The translations under genes and the position numbers were made by a program. Positions 16,555 to 25,364 of a DNA stretch of 64,000 bases are shown here, in pieces; within the stretch, counting starts at the first letter, position 1; each line of letters starts with the position of its first letter. The stretch is from Bacteroidota bacterium (GTDB taxonomy: Bacteria; Bacteroidota; Bacteroidia; UBA4408): NCBI GenBank assembly GCA_016721765.1, contig JADKHO010000001.1, positions 496,001 through 560,000 of the forward strand, read 5' to 3'. The notes under the pieces were generated by a model. The model ran no database searches, had not been told where the DNA came from, and saw only the letters and a list, made by a program, of their open reading frames with translations.

Positions 16555-18333
16555 ATGACAGACCTGTTACTTGATGTAAAAAATTTGCGAACTGAATTTT
16601 CTGCGGAAGAAGGTCAGGTGATAGCCGTAAATTCCATTTCGTTTCAAGTTCTAAAGGGTGAAACAGTTGGCATTGTTGGCGAATCGGGTTCGGGCAAATC
16701 GGTAACTGCACTTTCGCTGATGCGCTTATTGTCCTCTCTAGGAAAAATCACCTCGGGGGAATTGCTCTTTCATTCCGGAAGTCAGGGCGATGTGGATTTG
16801 ACAAGGCTTTCGGAAAAACAAATTCGCAAATTAAGAGGGAATGAAATGGCCATGGTTTTTCAAGAACCGATGAGCGCCTTAAACCCTGTTTTTACCTGTG
16901 GCAACCAGGTTATTGAGTCCTTAATTTTACATAAAAAATTATCTAAAGCTGCTGCTAAAAAGCGCTGTCTTGAATTATTTAGCGAGGTGCAATTAGATAA
17001 CCCAGAACGCATCTACAAAAGTTATCCGCATCAATTATCGGGCGGGCAAAAGCAGCGGGTATTAATAGCCATGGCAATTTGTTGTAATCCCGACTTATTG
17101 ATTGCAGATGAGCCCACTACTTCATTGGATGTTACGCTTCAAAAAACCATATTAGCGTTGCTGCGTAAATTGCAGCAAAAGCAGGGCATGAGTATGCTTT
17201 TTATTTCACATGATTTAGCTGTGATTGCCGAGATAGCAGATAGGGTTTTGGTGATGTATAAAGGCGAAATTGTAGAGCAAGGTAGCGTGAAAGATATTTT
17301 TAAAACACCCCAAAATCCCTATACAAAAGGACTTTTGGCCTGCCGTCCTCCACTTGATTTACGCTTAAAAAGATTGCCCGTTATTTCTGATTTCATGGCA
17401 CCAGATGCCGCAGGGGTGCTTAGTGAAAGCAATGTAAGTGTTGAACAGTTTCGGAAAGCACTTCAAATTAGTACATCAGAAAGAAAAACCCGTCTCGATA
17501 AATTATATGCTCAAACACCCTTGCTTCAAGTAAAAAACCTTAAAACAATATATCCCATTAGCAATGGTTTGTTTGGAAACGTTACTGCCTATACGAAAGC
17601 TGTTGATGAGGTGAATTTTGATGTTTACCCTGGAGAAATTCTTGGATTAGTAGGAGAATCGGGATGTGGAAAAACAACTTTAGGCAGAAGCATTTTGCGA
17701 TTAATTGAGCCTAATTCGGGTGAAGTTTACTACAAAGGAAAAAACCTACTACAATTAGACGATGCGAGTATGCGTAAACTCCGCAAGGAAATGCAACTCA
17801 TATTTCAAGATCCTTATTCTTCTTTAAATCCAAGAATGACAATTGGTAAAGCGATAATGGAACCGATGCAAGTTCATGGTTTGTATGCAAACGACACGGA
17901 AAGAAGAAAAAAGGTTATTGAATTATTGGAACGGGTTAGCATGAACGAAAGCCATTTTAACCGCTATCCGCATGAATTTTCGGGTGGACAAAGGCAGCGG
18001 GTATGCATTGCACGTGCTCTTTCGGTGCAACCTCAATTTATTATTTGCGATGAATCGGTTTCGGCTTTGGATGTTTCGGTGCAAGCGCAGGTGTTGAACT
18101 TGATTCGCGAATTACGCGATGAGTTTGGCTTTACTTGTATTTTTATTTCACATGATTTATCGGTGGTGAAATTTATGAGCGATAGGATGATGGTGATGCA
18201 CAAAGGAAAAATAGAAGAGATAGGTGATGCGGATGCAATTTATGCTGCGCCGAAAAGTGCGTATACGCAAGCATTGATTGCTGCAATTCCTAGTGGTGGT
18301 TTAGATTTGAGGAATGAGGTTTCTTCTTTTTAA
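16555..18333 (+). CDS. ABC transporter protein with two ATPase domains (Dpp/Opp type)
   Basis: 592 aa made of two fused ATP-binding subunits of the peptide/nickel importer class (DppD-DppF or GsiA/YejF arrangement). The first half (about 1-265) has Walker A GESGSGKS, signature LSGGQKQRV and Walker B LLIADEPTTSLDV. The second half (about 325-580) has GESGCGKTT, FSGGQRQRV and FIICDESVSALDVS. Each half has the oligopeptide-family C-terminal segment (NPYTKGLLACRPP and KSAYTQALIAAIPS), which is diagnostic of this subfamily. It is expected to energise uptake of oligopeptides or related solutes through membrane subunits. Neither permease nor binding-protein genes are adjacent, so the substrate cannot be inferred from context. 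It converges on the sensor gene across the repeat array. Confidence 0.93.
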   Translation: MTDLLLDVKNLRTEFSAEEGQVIAVNSISFQVLKGETVGIVGESGSGKSVTALSLMRLLSSLGKITSGELLFHSGSQGDVDLTRLSEKQIRKLRGNEMAMVFQEPMSALNPVFTCGNQVIESLILHKKLSKAAAKKRCLELFSEVQLDNPERIYKSYPHQLSGGQKQRVLIAMAICCNPDLLIADEPTTSLDVTLQKTILALLRKLQQKQGMSMLFISHDLAVIAEIADRVLVMYKGEIVEQGSVKDIFKTPQNPYTKGLLACRPPLDLRLKRLPVISDFMAPDAAGVLSESNVSVEQFRKALQISTSERKTRLDKLYAQTPLLQVKNLKTIYPISNGLFGNVTAYTKAVDEVNFDVYPGEILGLVGESGCGKTTLGRSILRLIEPNSGEVYYKGKNLLQLDDASMRKLRKEMQLIFQDPYSSLNPRMTIGKAIMEPMQVHGLYANDTERRKKVIELLERVSMNESHFNRYPHEFSGGQRQRVCIARALSVQPQFIICDESVSALDVSVQAQVLNLIRELRDEFGFTCIFISHDLSVVKFMSDRMMVMHKGKIEEIGDADAIYAAPKSAYTQALIAAIPSGGLDLRNEVSSF

Positions 18334-18337
18334 GTTA

Positions 18338-18696
18338 TTTTTTTGAACCACATAGGATCATAGGAACATAGGATTCACATAGGGATGTGCTATGTGGCTA
18401 TGTGTTTATATTTTTTCAGTTACTCTTTTTTTGAAACAAATAGGGTCATAGGAACATAGGATTCACATAGGGGTGTGCTATGTGTTTATATTTTTTCAGT
18501 TACTCTTTTTTTGAAACACATAGGGTCATAGGAACATAGGATTCACATAGGGATGTGCTATGTGGCTATGTGTTTATATTTTTTCAGTGACTCTTTTTTT
18601 GAAACACATAGGATCATAGGAACATAGGATTCTCATAGGGTTGAGCTATGTGGCTATGTGTTTATTTTTCTCCAACGACTCTTTTTTTGAAACTCA
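18338..18696. repeat. Four tandem 80-88 bp intergenic repeats with internal hairpins
   Basis: The only gene-free stretch longer than 300 bases holds four direct copies: 18338-18425 (88 bp), 18426-18505 (80 bp), 18506-18593 (88 bp) and 18594-18681 (88 bp). The head of a fifth copy runs into the stop codon of the next gene. Each copy begins TTTTTTTGAAACACATAGG, contains four ATAGG sub-repeats and closes with CTATGTGTTTATATTTTTT. AAACACATAG and CTATGTGTTT can therefore pair as a long hairpin followed by T-rich DNA. Copy 2 lacks 8 bp (GTGGCTAT). The array lies between two convergent genes and may terminate transcription. Confidence 0.9.
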
Positions 18697-21600
18697 GACC
18701 CTCGCTCCTATTACCAAAATATCATCCACTTGGCTTTCGTTGCCTTTCCAAATTTCGATGTAATTATCGAGGAAGAAACCTTGTTCTTTCATGGTTTTAT
18801 AAGAGTTTGCAAGTAGTGCATCTCTGAATTTTTTAGAGGTTAATTTTTTTCCGTTTTCTCCTCCAAACTGATCGGCGTATCCATCGGTAAATAAATAAAT
18901 GCACTCCCCTTTTTGTAGCTGTACTTTATGCGATTCAAATACCTGGTCATCGGGCGTAAAGCCTCCGATAGCGGATTTTGTGGCCTTAATGATTTCCATT
19001 TCGCCGCTGTTGCGCAATATCCACAAGGGATTAAATGCACCGGCATAGAGCACCTCATTCGTTTTTGAATTGATACTGCAGAGGCAGATGTCCATACCAT
19101 CGCGGCTTTCGTTTTCGCTTTGTTGGAGCGCCGTTTTTACACCATGATGCAATTGCGAAAGAATTTCGGAAGGGTCGATGATGTGTTTGGTGATAACAAT
19201 TTCATTTAAAATAGTATTTCCTACCATGCTCATAAATGCACCCGGAACACCATGGCCGGTGCAATCGGCAGCTGCTAAAATATGATGGGAAACGCCTTGC
19301 ACATTTACCGAACCAAACCAATAAAAATCTCCGCTAACAATGTCGCGTGGTTTAAATAAAATGAAGGAATCGGGCAAGGCGGCTTTTACTTTTGCATCTA
19401 CCGGAAGGATAGATTGCTGAATTTTTTGAGCATAATTGATACTGTCCTTAATATCTTTAAAGGCATCGCTTAATTGATCGTTCGTTTCTTTTAATTCTAC
19501 CGTGCGAGAGGCAACAGTATCTTCCAGCAATTTTTTTTCTTTGGCCAGTTTTGCGGTGCGGTAATTGGTGTAGAAAACAATTCCAACAAGGGCAAACAAA
19601 ATAGCCAATGTAATAAACCACCAGCGCTGCCAAATAGGGGATTCGATGGTGAATTTGAATTCGATATTTTTGGTACTCCATACCCCATCGCTGTTTTGAG
19701 CTTTCACTCGAAAAATATAATCCTTACCGGAGGGGATGTTGCTATAGATGGCTTCATTCAGCTTTCCGGGAGGCGACCAATCTTTGTCAAAGCCTTCAAG
19801 GATGTAGGAGTATTTCATCTCCTTATCTACACTAATAGCTTGAAAATCGAAAGTTAAGTGGTTGTTTTTATAATTCAATTTTAGGGATTTTGGTAAATCC
19901 GTGACATCGTCAATTAAATCAGAATACTTTGACCAATCTACTTTTTGGTAAAACAACCTAATATCCATTAAATAAACAGTTGGTGGGGTATAATTAATTT
20001 TCTCAAATGATGGATTAAAAATAGAAAAGCCCTCTGCACCGCCAATCCAAATGTTTTTATTTGAATCAACCATCAATGTATTCTCTGTCAATTCATTTCC
20101 AAAAAGTCCGTTTTCTTCAGTGTAATGCTTTATTGAAACAACATTGAAAAGACTATCCAATTTAAGCTTATTTAATCCTTTAGGTGTGCTAAGCCATACT
20201 ACATTTGGATCATATGCATCTGCAATAGCAGCAACAATAACATCAGAGGAGAGACCTTGCTTTTGAGTAATATTTTTAAACCCTATTTTGGTGTCATAAC
20301 AAACCAAACCCTTATCTGCTGTTGCAAAGAGTAATTGGCCTCTTTTATTGCTAACAATACTTTCAATTGTAAGATTTGCTAATTGATTCTTCGCATTGAA
20401 ATGAACAAATTTTTTGCCATCATATTTTGACGCCCCACCATTTAAATACCCAATCCACAGTGAATTATCACTTGATTTTGTAATTGTAAAAATATTATTG
20501 TTTGTCAGCTCATTTTTAGATGTATAAATTTTTGTTTCTGATCCAGTAATTGCAAAAAGCCCCTCAGTGCTTGTTGCAATCCACATTGTGTGATCAATGT
20601 ATACAAGCCCGTATATAACGCCAAGATTTATGTTATTAATCATTGGGAATGACTTAACAAACTCCAATTTCGATGTCTTTCTGAGAATGATAATTCCATC
20701 ATCTGTCCCAAGCCAAATATTATTGTCTTTATCTTTTGCAATGCAATGAATGGACTGATTCTCTATTTCTGGAATATTGTTTATTGATCTAATTTTCAGG
20801 CCATCATAATAACAAAGACCTGAAGCTGTACCGATTAGTATAAAGTTTTTATTAAGCTCAAAAAAACTGCTTATCTGTTTATGTGGTAGGCCATCAAATT
20901 TATTGAAATTAAGAAATGATTCGTTTTTAAAAACACAAAGACCTTGTCCATTTGTACCCACCCAAAGATTATTTTCGTGATCTAATCCAAGTGCATAAAT
21001 TTCATTTGATGGAAACCCCTCCCGTTCACTATATTTTTTAAATTCATTATTCATAAATTTAAACAACCCACTTTCTTGAGTTGCTATCCAAATTGCACCG
21101 TTTGCATCTTCAAGTATTTTCCCAACCAATGCCGTATTTGTTTCAACTGAGTTGAATAGTTGGCTAATTTTATTGTTTTCGAATTTATAAACAAATGCAC
21201 TAGTTGAACCTATCCAAATCCTTCCTTTACTATCTTGTAACAATGAAAAGACACTGCTAGATCCACCTATAGCATCCTTGAATACTTGAATGCCCAATTT
21301 GTGTGATTCTGCATTTATTGAACTTATTTTGCATACTCCAAAATGATATGTTCCAATCCAGTAATTTTCATCAGTATCTTGAATAATAGTAAAAATAGAA
21401 TCTGTGGGTAAACCATTATTCTTCCTATAATGAGTATATGATTTTCCGTCATATTTAATTAAACCATTTCCAAAAGTAGCGATCCAAATATTGTTCTTTT
21501 TATCACAATAAATTGAATAAATCACTAAAGAATCTAACCCAAAATCATGAATTCTACGGAATTTTTTGCCGTCAAATAATGCAACACCTGTTTTAGTTCC

Positions 21601-21885
21601 AATCCAAATATTGCCCAGTGCATCTTCGCAAAGGCTTGTTATATCATTTGTGTGTAAGCCATTTGAAGTGGAATAGTTTACAAACTCCTTTCCATTATAT
21701 TTACAAACCCCACCGTCTTGTGAGGCTAGCCACATATAGTCTTTACTATCTTTAATAATTGCATTTATAGTAAAACCACCAAGACCATCCTTGTTCTTAA
21801 ATTTTAGTAAATTATAATGTTGAGCACCAGCAATATTACCGGTACATAAAAGGATGAAAAAAAATATTCGTTTGAAGGCATTCAT
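18694..21885 (-). CDS. Propeller sensor with SpoIIE-type protein phosphatase output
   Basis: 1063 aa from the ATG at 21885. An in-frame ATG at 21945 would add 20 residues in front of a normal signal peptide (MNAFKRIFFFILLCTGNIAGAQ), so I prefer 21885. Residues 25-650 are two-component-regulator-propeller repeats of the type DxxGxIWIGTxxGL, expected in the periplasm. A Y_Y_Y domain follows (about 675-745), then one membrane helix (about 755-775), a coiled coil with SINYAQKIQQSILP, and a PP2C/SpoIIE domain (about 845-1063). All metal-site motifs of the PP2C domain are present: SGDFYWF, ADCTGHGVPGAFMS, DGMDICL, LFTDGYADQFGG and DDILVIG. It probably senses an envelope signal and dephosphorylates a cytoplasmic anti-sigma antagonist-like partner; no partner gene is adjacent. 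It lies 134 nt downstream of the secreted-protein cluster on the same strand. Confidence 0.9.
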   Translation of the reverse strand: MNAFKRIFFFILLCTGNIAGAQHYNLLKFKNKDGLGGFTINAIIKDSKDYMWLASQDGGVCKYNGKEFVNYSTSNGLHTNDITSLCEDALGNIWIGTKTGVALFDGKKFRRIHDFGLDSLVIYSIYCDKKNNIWIATFGNGLIKYDGKSYTHYRKNNGLPTDSIFTIIQDTDENYWIGTYHFGVCKISSINAESHKLGIQVFKDAIGGSSSVFSLLQDSKGRIWIGSTSAFVYKFENNKISQLFNSVETNTALVGKILEDANGAIWIATQESGLFKFMNNEFKKYSEREGFPSNEIYALGLDHENNLWVGTNGQGLCVFKNESFLNFNKFDGLPHKQISSFFELNKNFILIGTASGLCYYDGLKIRSINNIPEIENQSIHCIAKDKDNNIWLGTDDGIIILRKTSKLEFVKSFPMINNINLGVIYGLVYIDHTMWIATSTEGLFAITGSETKIYTSKNELTNNNIFTITKSSDNSLWIGYLNGGASKYDGKKFVHFNAKNQLANLTIESIVSNKRGQLLFATADKGLVCYDTKIGFKNITQKQGLSSDVIVAAIADAYDPNVVWLSTPKGLNKLKLDSLFNVVSIKHYTEENGLFGNELTENTLMVDSNKNIWIGGAEGFSIFNPSFEKINYTPPTVYLMDIRLFYQKVDWSKYSDLIDDVTDLPKSLKLNYKNNHLTFDFQAISVDKEMKYSYILEGFDKDWSPPGKLNEAIYSNIPSGKDYIFRVKAQNSDGVWSTKNIEFKFTIESPIWQRWWFITLAILFALVGIVFYTNYRTAKLAKEKKLLEDTVASRTVELKETNDQLSDAFKDIKDSINYAQKIQQSILPVDAKVKAALPDSFILFKPRDIVSGDFYWFGSVNVQGVSHHILAAADCTGHGVPGAFMSMVGNTILNEIVITKHIIDPSEILSQLHHGVKTALQQSENESRDGMDICLCSINSKTNEVLYAGAFNPLWILRNSGEMEIIKATKSAIGGFTPDDQVFESHKVQLQKGECIYLFTDGYADQFGGENGKKLTSKKFRDALLANSYKTMKEQGFFLDNYIEIWKGNESQVDDILVIGARV

Positions 21886-22019
21886 ATTATAGCATTCCAA
21901 AACTAAATATTTTTTCGATAAGGAAAGTCCCAAAAAGTCAACCAATACAAATTGTACTAGCTGCAGAAGCTAGATTGAAAAATCTTATTTAATTAGTTTT
22001 TATAATAATTTTTTCAAAC

Positions 22020-25000
22020 TTAATTAAGTATGATTTTTCTAATAATCACATCATTAGAATCAGATATTTTTAGTAAATAAATCCCTCTTGTGAAGGCTTC
22101 AGTTTTGATAAAGCTTTGTTCACCAACCTTCAAAGCTTCAATCTCGTCATAAAATATACTATTTCCTAACATGTCAAAAAGTTGAATATTTATATTATTT
22201 AGTTGTCGAAAGGAATAAAAAGAAATTCTTTCTTTAGCCGGATTAGGGTATACCATTATACTATTTTGAAGGCGCTCTATTTGACTACTAAAAAGCAATG
22301 TACTATCAAATGGCATAGCTACTTTATTTTTAATATTTGACCGAGTGGTGCTTCTATAAAGTGTATTCAAACGAGCTGACGGGTTACAATCCACATCATA
22401 GACCATCTCAATGGCATAGCGACAAGAGGGACAAGTTGCAGCTTTTTTGCTAGTATCAGTATAATTTAATGTTGAATTGAAGGCAATGCTATCTTTAAGG
22501 ATATTAAATGGTCCAGCACCTAATGTATCTCTCATCACTCGGTAATATCTCAAAGTATCATTGCTTCCTAAATAAGGAGTCCAATAAAGCTTTGGAAAAT
22601 TTCCCCAACCCAATAATCCATATAAATAAATTGTTTTATGGATAATTACACCGCTAAAACTACCAACATTACCACAAGTATCTTTCACTGCCAACTGATA
22701 GCTTTCTCCTTCAATTGTTGTAGGATCAGATGCTAAATCAAGGTAAGAAGTGGGTACAGTATCTTTTACTGTTGCCACTTTTTCGAATAATGAAGTTCCT
22801 TTGTTTTTTCGCATTATTACAATACTGTCACTTTGCGCTTCATTTGGTTTCTGCCACCATAGCAAACTTTTTTGACTTGCAGAATCAACAGTAATATAAC
22901 ACAACTCAACTCTTGGAATTGCTTCAAACGTAATATTAATTGTAGCGGCAGCACCGTTACCACATGAGTTAGAACCATATACACTTATGTTACCGGATAC
23001 ACCATATGGAGAATAATTCACAACAATTGAATTTGTATCTGCATTGCCAATAATAACAGCAGAGTCGGGCAAAGTCCACACATAATTTGTTGCATGCGCA
23101 ATGGCCGGAATACTATAAGTAATTCCAAGCTGGTTGATGCAAGAGGAGATTTGCGTATCGCCGGATATAGCTCCCGCGGCTTGTGGAAGCAGCGATTTAT
23201 TAAGAATGAGGTATAAGGTATCACTTAGTCCGCAGCTATTTTTTCCGGCCACTCCAATACTATCGATTCCGGCGCCAAGCCCTATTGTTATGCTAATACT
23301 GGTATCGGGTGTAATGTTGTTTACAAAAGCAGAACTCAAGCCCGATGATAGTATCCATTGGTAAGATGTTGCTTGTTGCATGGGTAAACATGAAAATAAA
23401 TTACCTGAGCTGCCTTCGCAGTTTGCACTAAGGCTAGTTACTCCATCGTTGCCAGTAGGAATTTGATATACCAAGGGATCGGCATCATTGCAATCGTCAT
23501 TATTAGTTACCTGTCCGGCAAGCGGTGTGCAACTTAAGGTAGCTGCTCCTGCTGCATTTCCATGGCCATCGTTATCGGCATCGGGATAATAGGAAATGGG
23601 AAAGTTAATTTGAAAAGCTGTGGAGGGATAAATATCCTGCGCAACTGGATTGCTGCTAATTACCTGAATTTTATAATTGCTTGCAGCAAATGTAAATGGT
23701 AAAGTGGCATTGATGGTTCCGCTTGTGGTGGAAGAAAGTGTTCCTATAGTAGTTGGGCTTGCGAAACTTCCGGAACTATCGCTTAACTGAGCAGTAAATA
23801 CATTGCCGGCATTAAACGTCCCGGTAACGGTATAGTTTACACTTACACTTGTTCCGGCACATTCCGGACCTGCTATTGCTCCGGTAGTAATTGAATTGGG
23901 TCCTGAAATTTTCGCAAACCAATAATCAATGCTTCCTCGACTCGCTTGAGATTTATCGCCGGTTAAACCGGAAGTTGACCAGCCTGCCACCAAGTAATTT
24001 CCATCGGGAGTTTCGCAAATTGATTTGGCATAATCATCGGCGCTACCGCCAAATCTTCTTTCCACTTGAGCAATGCCATTGGCATCCACTTTCACCACCC
24101 AATAATCATAACTTGTGCCGGCTGTTCCTTGATTCCCTTGGGATTTATCTCCCGATGCAACAGAGCTGGAAGCGCCGCCCAACAAATACCCGCCATCTGT
24201 AGTTTGAATGGCATCAAATAAATTATCAGCGCTAGTTCCACCAAAACGCTTGTCCCATTGTTTTACGCCGGTAGCATTGGTCTTAAGAATCCAGTAATCA
24301 AAATTTCCTCGGCTGGCTTGGCTTTTGTCGCCATTGGCGCCTGATGCTGAACCTCCGCCCAAAAGATAGCCGCCATCGCTGGTTTGTAGCACCATTTGTA
24401 ATTGGTCGGCACTTGTTCCACCAAAGGTTTTATCCCATTGTTTTACTCCGTTGGCATCAATTTTCACTATCCAATAATCATCTAACCCTTGAGAAGCTTG
24501 ACTTTTTTCGCCGGTAATTCCGGAATTCGAGTATCCGCCTAAAATATAGCCACCATCGCTGGTTTGTTGCACCGCAAACAATTGATCGTCATCAAATCCA
24601 CCATAGGTTTGGTCCCATTGTTTGGTTCCTCCTGCATCAATCTTAACTACCCAGTAATCCCATGTAACACCAACAGTTCCGCGGTTTGCACCAGTTTTAT
24701 TTCCACTTATTCCGGAATTAGAACGGCCGGCTAAAATAAACCCGCCGTCGCTGGTTTGTTTAACGGATTGCAAGTAATCTTCGGAAGTACCGCCGAATGT
24801 GCGGTCCCATAATTTTGTTCCTGACATGTTGGTGCGTACCACCCAATAATCGCCGGCACCAATACTGGCTTGGCTTTTATCGCCACTAATACCGGAATTG
24901 GACCATCCTCCTAAAATAAATCCGCCGTCGGCGCATTGCTGCACTTCAAAAAGTTCATCGTAATTGCTACCCCCGTAACTTTTATCCCATTGCTTCACGC

Positions 25001-25316
25001 CAAGGCTATTTACATTGATTAGCCAAAAATCGCCGGAGCCTTGACTTGCGTTGGTTTTATCGCCGTTCGCGCCGGACTCAGAGTAGCCGGCTAATAAGTA
25101 AGCTCTGGTATCAAAAGTATTGGTATCTAAAATAGAAAGTACATCGTGAAATTCATCGATAGCAGTTCCTCCAAAGCGATAATCCCATTGCTTGGTAAGC
25201 TGCGCTTGTGAATTAAGTGTGGAAAGATAAAAGCATCCCGAAAGGAGCATAAATTTAAACCAGCAAAAGGTTTTAATTGTGTTTTTAAATCGGGTAGCAA
25301 TAGTATTCATTTTCAT
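22020..25316 (-). CDS. Secreted seven-repeat propeller protein, type A T9SS cargo
   Basis: 1098 aa with an N-terminal signal segment ending near NSQAQ (38). Residues 40-475 hold seven repeats of the pattern WDKxFGGTSxDxLxxVxQTSDGGYxLGGxSxSGxxGDKSQAS, probably a seven-bladed beta-propeller. A beta-sandwich follows, then a DADNDGHGN calcium-type motif near 577, two PKD-like domains (about 640-800), and the FnIII-like module (about 805-990) ending in TTRSNIKNK. The type A sorting domain (about 1015-1098, YPNPAKERISFYS ... GIYLLKISD) closes the protein. It should be exported by Sec and T9SS and attached to the surface; the ligand is unknown. It is the last of the eleven cluster genes, 48 nt after its upstream neighbour. 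The start could also be the ATG two codons downstream. Confidence 0.85.
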   Translation of the reverse strand: MKMNTIATRFKNTIKTFCWFKFMLLSGCFYLSTLNSQAQLTKQWDYRFGGTAIDEFHDVLSILDTNTFDTRAYLLAGYSESGANGDKTNASQGSGDFWLINVNSLGVKQWDKSYGGSNYDELFEVQQCADGGFILGGWSNSGISGDKSQASIGAGDYWVVRTNMSGTKLWDRTFGGTSEDYLQSVKQTSDGGFILAGRSNSGISGNKTGANRGTVGVTWDYWVVKIDAGGTKQWDQTYGGFDDDQLFAVQQTSDGGYILGGYSNSGITGEKSQASQGLDDYWIVKIDANGVKQWDKTFGGTSADQLQMVLQTSDGGYLLGGGSASGANGDKSQASRGNFDYWILKTNATGVKQWDKRFGGTSADNLFDAIQTTDGGYLLGGASSSVASGDKSQGNQGTAGTSYDYWVVKVDANGIAQVERRFGGSADDYAKSICETPDGNYLVAGWSTSGLTGDKSQASRGSIDYWFAKISGPNSITTGAIAGPECAGTSVSVNYTVTGTFNAGNVFTAQLSDSSGSFASPTTIGTLSSTTSGTINATLPFTFAASNYKIQVISSNPVAQDIYPSTAFQINFPISYYPDADNDGHGNAAGAATLSCTPLAGQVTNNDDCNDADPLVYQIPTGNDGVTSLSANCEGSSGNLFSCLPMQQATSYQWILSSGLSSAFVNNITPDTSISITIGLGAGIDSIGVAGKNSCGLSDTLYLILNKSLLPQAAGAISGDTQISSCINQLGITYSIPAIAHATNYVWTLPDSAVIIGNADTNSIVVNYSPYGVSGNISVYGSNSCGNGAAATINITFEAIPRVELCYITVDSASQKSLLWWQKPNEAQSDSIVIMRKNKGTSLFEKVATVKDTVPTSYLDLASDPTTIEGESYQLAVKDTCGNVGSFSGVIIHKTIYLYGLLGWGNFPKLYWTPYLGSNDTLRYYRVMRDTLGAGPFNILKDSIAFNSTLNYTDTSKKAATCPSCRYAIEMVYDVDCNPSARLNTLYRSTTRSNIKNKVAMPFDSTLLFSSQIERLQNSIMVYPNPAKERISFYSFRQLNNINIQLFDMLGNSIFYDEIEALKVGEQSFIKTEAFTRGIYLLKISDSNDVIIRKIILN

Positions 25317-25364
25317 TAATTTTAGTGTTAGGCGTTTTACAAAAATAACATTCTGAGTGGAATA

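Noticed and set aside
18338..18681. Possible CRISPR array because of regular direct repeats
   Set aside because: The whole unit is repeated with no unique spacers between copies, and no cas genes are near.
21957..21973. Palindrome CTAGCT-GCAGA-AGCTAG between the sensor and the last cargo gene
   Set aside because: A 6-bp stem without a T tract on either side; it could be chance in a 134-bp gap.
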